Source: Candidatus Planktophila lacus (GTDB lineage: Bacteria; Pseudomonadota; Gammaproteobacteria; Steroidobacterales; Steroidobacteraceae). Taken from it: a stretch of DNA of 64,000 nt. This document shows positions 62,633 to 64,000 of the stretch, piece after piece. A program made the translations under genes and the position numbers. The stretch lies in contig CALQLF020000004.1 in assembly GCA_943331345.2 (NCBI GenBank), forward strand, positions 1 to 64,000. The letters are read 5' to 3'. Within the stretch, counting starts at the first letter, position 1. Each line of letters opens with the position of its first letter. The notes under the pieces are model-generated. The model saw nothing but the letters and a program-made list of their open reading frames with translations. It did no database searches and was not told the origin of the DNA.

Positions 62633-63962
62633 GGCTTCGCGTCACCCGCTTCCAGATGAAGTAGACCGGAATGCCCAGCAGCGTGAGGCCGATGTTCATG
62701 CCGGTGCTGACGGGGCTGGTGATGAGCGCATTGCCGAGAATGAGGAACGTGGCGGCGACGAACGCGGCCGGCACCACCGGGTAGCCGAACGTGCGGTACG
62801 GGCGCGGCTGGTCCGGGCGCTTGCGGCGCAGCACGATGACGCCGGCCACGGCCAGTGCGTAGAACGGCCACAGGCCGAGAACGAACGTGGCAGCGAGTTG
62901 GTCGAATTCCTGCCGCCAGGCATACAAGCAAGCGATGACCCCCGACAGCACCACCGCGCGCGCCGGTGTACCGAAGCGTGGATGGATGACGCCGATGCTG
63001 CGGAAGAACAGGCCGTCGCGGCCCATGGCGAAGAACACGCGCGGGTCCGTGAGGCCTAGCGCCGAAACGGCGCCGAACGTGGACACCATGACGAGGATGG
63101 AGATGGCCTGCCGTGCCGTGTTGCCGCCAATGCTCTGGGCAGCATCGCCGGCGACCAGCTTCGAGGCCTTCACTGCGTCCAGTGGTAGCGCGTACAGATA
63201 CGCGGCATTGATGAGCATGTAGAGCACCACTACGATGCTGACGCCCACCAGCAAGGCGATGGGCAGCGAACGACCCGGGTCTTTGACTTCACCCGACAGC
63301 GCGCAGAACGGGCCCACGCCATCGTAGGCCCACAGCACCGCCACCAGCACCGTGCCGAAGCCCGCAATGCTGGTGGGACGCCAATCGATGGGCGCGGCCA
63401 GTGCGCCATCACTGCCCTTGGCGAGCAGGAACAGCGCCAAGGCCAAACCGAACAGCGCTAGCGCCTTGGCTACCGTGGTGGCGCTTTGCACGCGGGAACT
63501 GAATGTTACGGACAAGGCGTTGGTGACCGTGACCACCGCGATGATAGCGATGGTGATGGGGTACTCGTGGTCGTGGCCTGGGTCAACGCCCAGCATGGGG
63601 GCGGCGTAGCGCGAGAAGATGGCGGCAATGCCCGCCCAACCCGCGGGCGCGAAAAGCAGGAAGATCCAGCCGAACAGGAAGGCCATCATCGGGCCGAAGG
63701 CTTCGCGCAGGTACACATACGTGCCGCCGGCGCTGGGGAACATGGCGGAGAGTTCGGCCATGCTCCAGGCCAGGCACAGCGTGATGAGACCGCCGGTGAG
63801 CCAGGCCAGTGCCATGGCGCCCACCGTGCCGACGCCGTTGGCGATTTCTGCCGTGACCCCGAAGATGCCGCTACCGATGATGGCACCAACAACGACGGCG
63901 GCCGCCGAGAATACGCCGAGGCGGCGGGGGAGTTGGTCGGACGTCAGCGACTTGGAATCCAT
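62616..63962 (-). CDS. APC-family amino acid permease
   Basis: This 448-residue membrane protein has about 12 spans and the APC substrate-loop motif GAIIGSGIFGV in the first span (residues about 26-36). Later segments (VAVLWAYDGVGPFCALSGEVKDPGRSLP) fit the y+LAT/basic amino acid-permease group. It likely moves an amino acid by proton coupling or exchange; the specificity is unknown. The 5' end is intact within the window, 38 bases from the right edge. Confidence 0.9.
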   Translation of the reverse strand: MDSKSLTSDQLPRRLGVFSAAAVVVGAIIGSGIFGVTAEIANGVGTVGAMALAWLTGGLITLCLAWSMAELSAMFPSAGGTYVYLREAFGPMMAFLFGWIFLLFAPAGWAGIAAIFSRYAAPMLGVDPGHDHEYPITIAIIAVVTVTNALSVTFSSRVQSATTVAKALALFGLALALFLLAKGSDGALAAPIDWRPTSIAGFGTVLVAVLWAYDGVGPFCALSGEVKDPGRSLPIALLVGVSIVVVLYMLINAAYLYALPLDAVKASKLVAGDAAQSIGGNTARQAISILVMVSTFGAVSALGLTDPRVFFAMGRDGLFFRSIGVIHPRFGTPARAVVLSGVIACLYAWRQEFDQLAATFVLGLWPFYALAVAGVIVLRRKRPDQPRPYRTFGYPVVPAAFVAATFLILGNALITSPVSTGMNIGLTLLGIPVYFIWKRVTRSHAEAG

Positions 63963-64000
63963 GCGGGCCTCGCGGGCGTAGAGCGTTGGGAACTAGCGTT

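Overview
The window comes from a high-GC gammaproteobacterial chromosome, most like the Xanthomonadales (Lysobacterales). This rests on a CopL-type copper leader gene, several large TonB-dependent receptors including an Oar-like one, REP palindromes of the GTAGGAGGGAGCTTGCTCCC type, and a complete assimilatory sulfite reductase operon. The assignment is inference from gene content. I see no transposase, integrase, phage gene, rRNA or CRISPR array; the only RNA gene is one tRNA-Arg(ACG).

Layout. 1-2457: an aromatic-alcohol flavoprotein oxidase (cut by the left edge) coupled to a zinc alcohol dehydrogenase. 2602-18311: an exopolysaccharide locus. It has a five-gene leftward run plus flippase (chain-length protein, EpsG-like ATPase, O-antigen ligase/polymerase, two GT2 glycosyltransferases, flippase), two secreted glycan hydrolases (GH5 with a TIG domain, GH8 lipoprotein), a catalytic-domain-only phosphoglycosyltransferase, a WecG-type glycosyltransferase that carries the membrane and Rossmann half normally found on a WbaP/WcaJ enzyme, an ATP-grasp ligase and a Crp-type regulator. 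18465-23457: a vanadium haloperoxidase-type protein, tRNA-Arg, and a copper module (CopL-like, TolC-like lipoprotein, Tat-exported multicopper oxidase). 23426-31924: housekeeping and signalling genes (YceH, Uup, amidase, Nudix, receiver-PAS-histidine kinase, XdhC, 2OG oxygenase).

32037-37883: cysJ-cysI-cysH-cysG, which convert PAPS to sulfide and make the siroheme that CysI needs. 38365-42235: a leftward operon, TonB receptor - PnuC-family permease - APH-family kinase, preceded by a TPP riboswitch. This predicts thiamine uptake across both membranes followed by phosphorylation. The leader shows a hairpin that would hide the Shine-Dalgarno of a TTG start, and the 3' strand of aptamer stem P1 can pair with the masking strand instead. 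42254-48936: SlyD and two more TonB receptors. 49078-57949: acetyl-CoA synthetase, a divergent MHS transporter with a long inserted loop, a PBP4-type DD-peptidase, a lipoprotein Deg protease and two tandem SUMF1-fold proteins that lack the formylglycine-generating cysteines. 58005-63962: MATE exporter, TrxR-like ferredoxin/flavodoxin-NADP reductase, glutathione peroxidase, TesB thioesterase, GNAT and APC permease.

The two observations I rate highest are the readable TPP-riboswitch expression platform and the domain swap between the phosphoglycosyltransferase and the WecG-type enzyme. The genome is compact: many genes overlap by ATGA/TGATG/GTGA, and several convergent pairs overlap by 32-98 bases.
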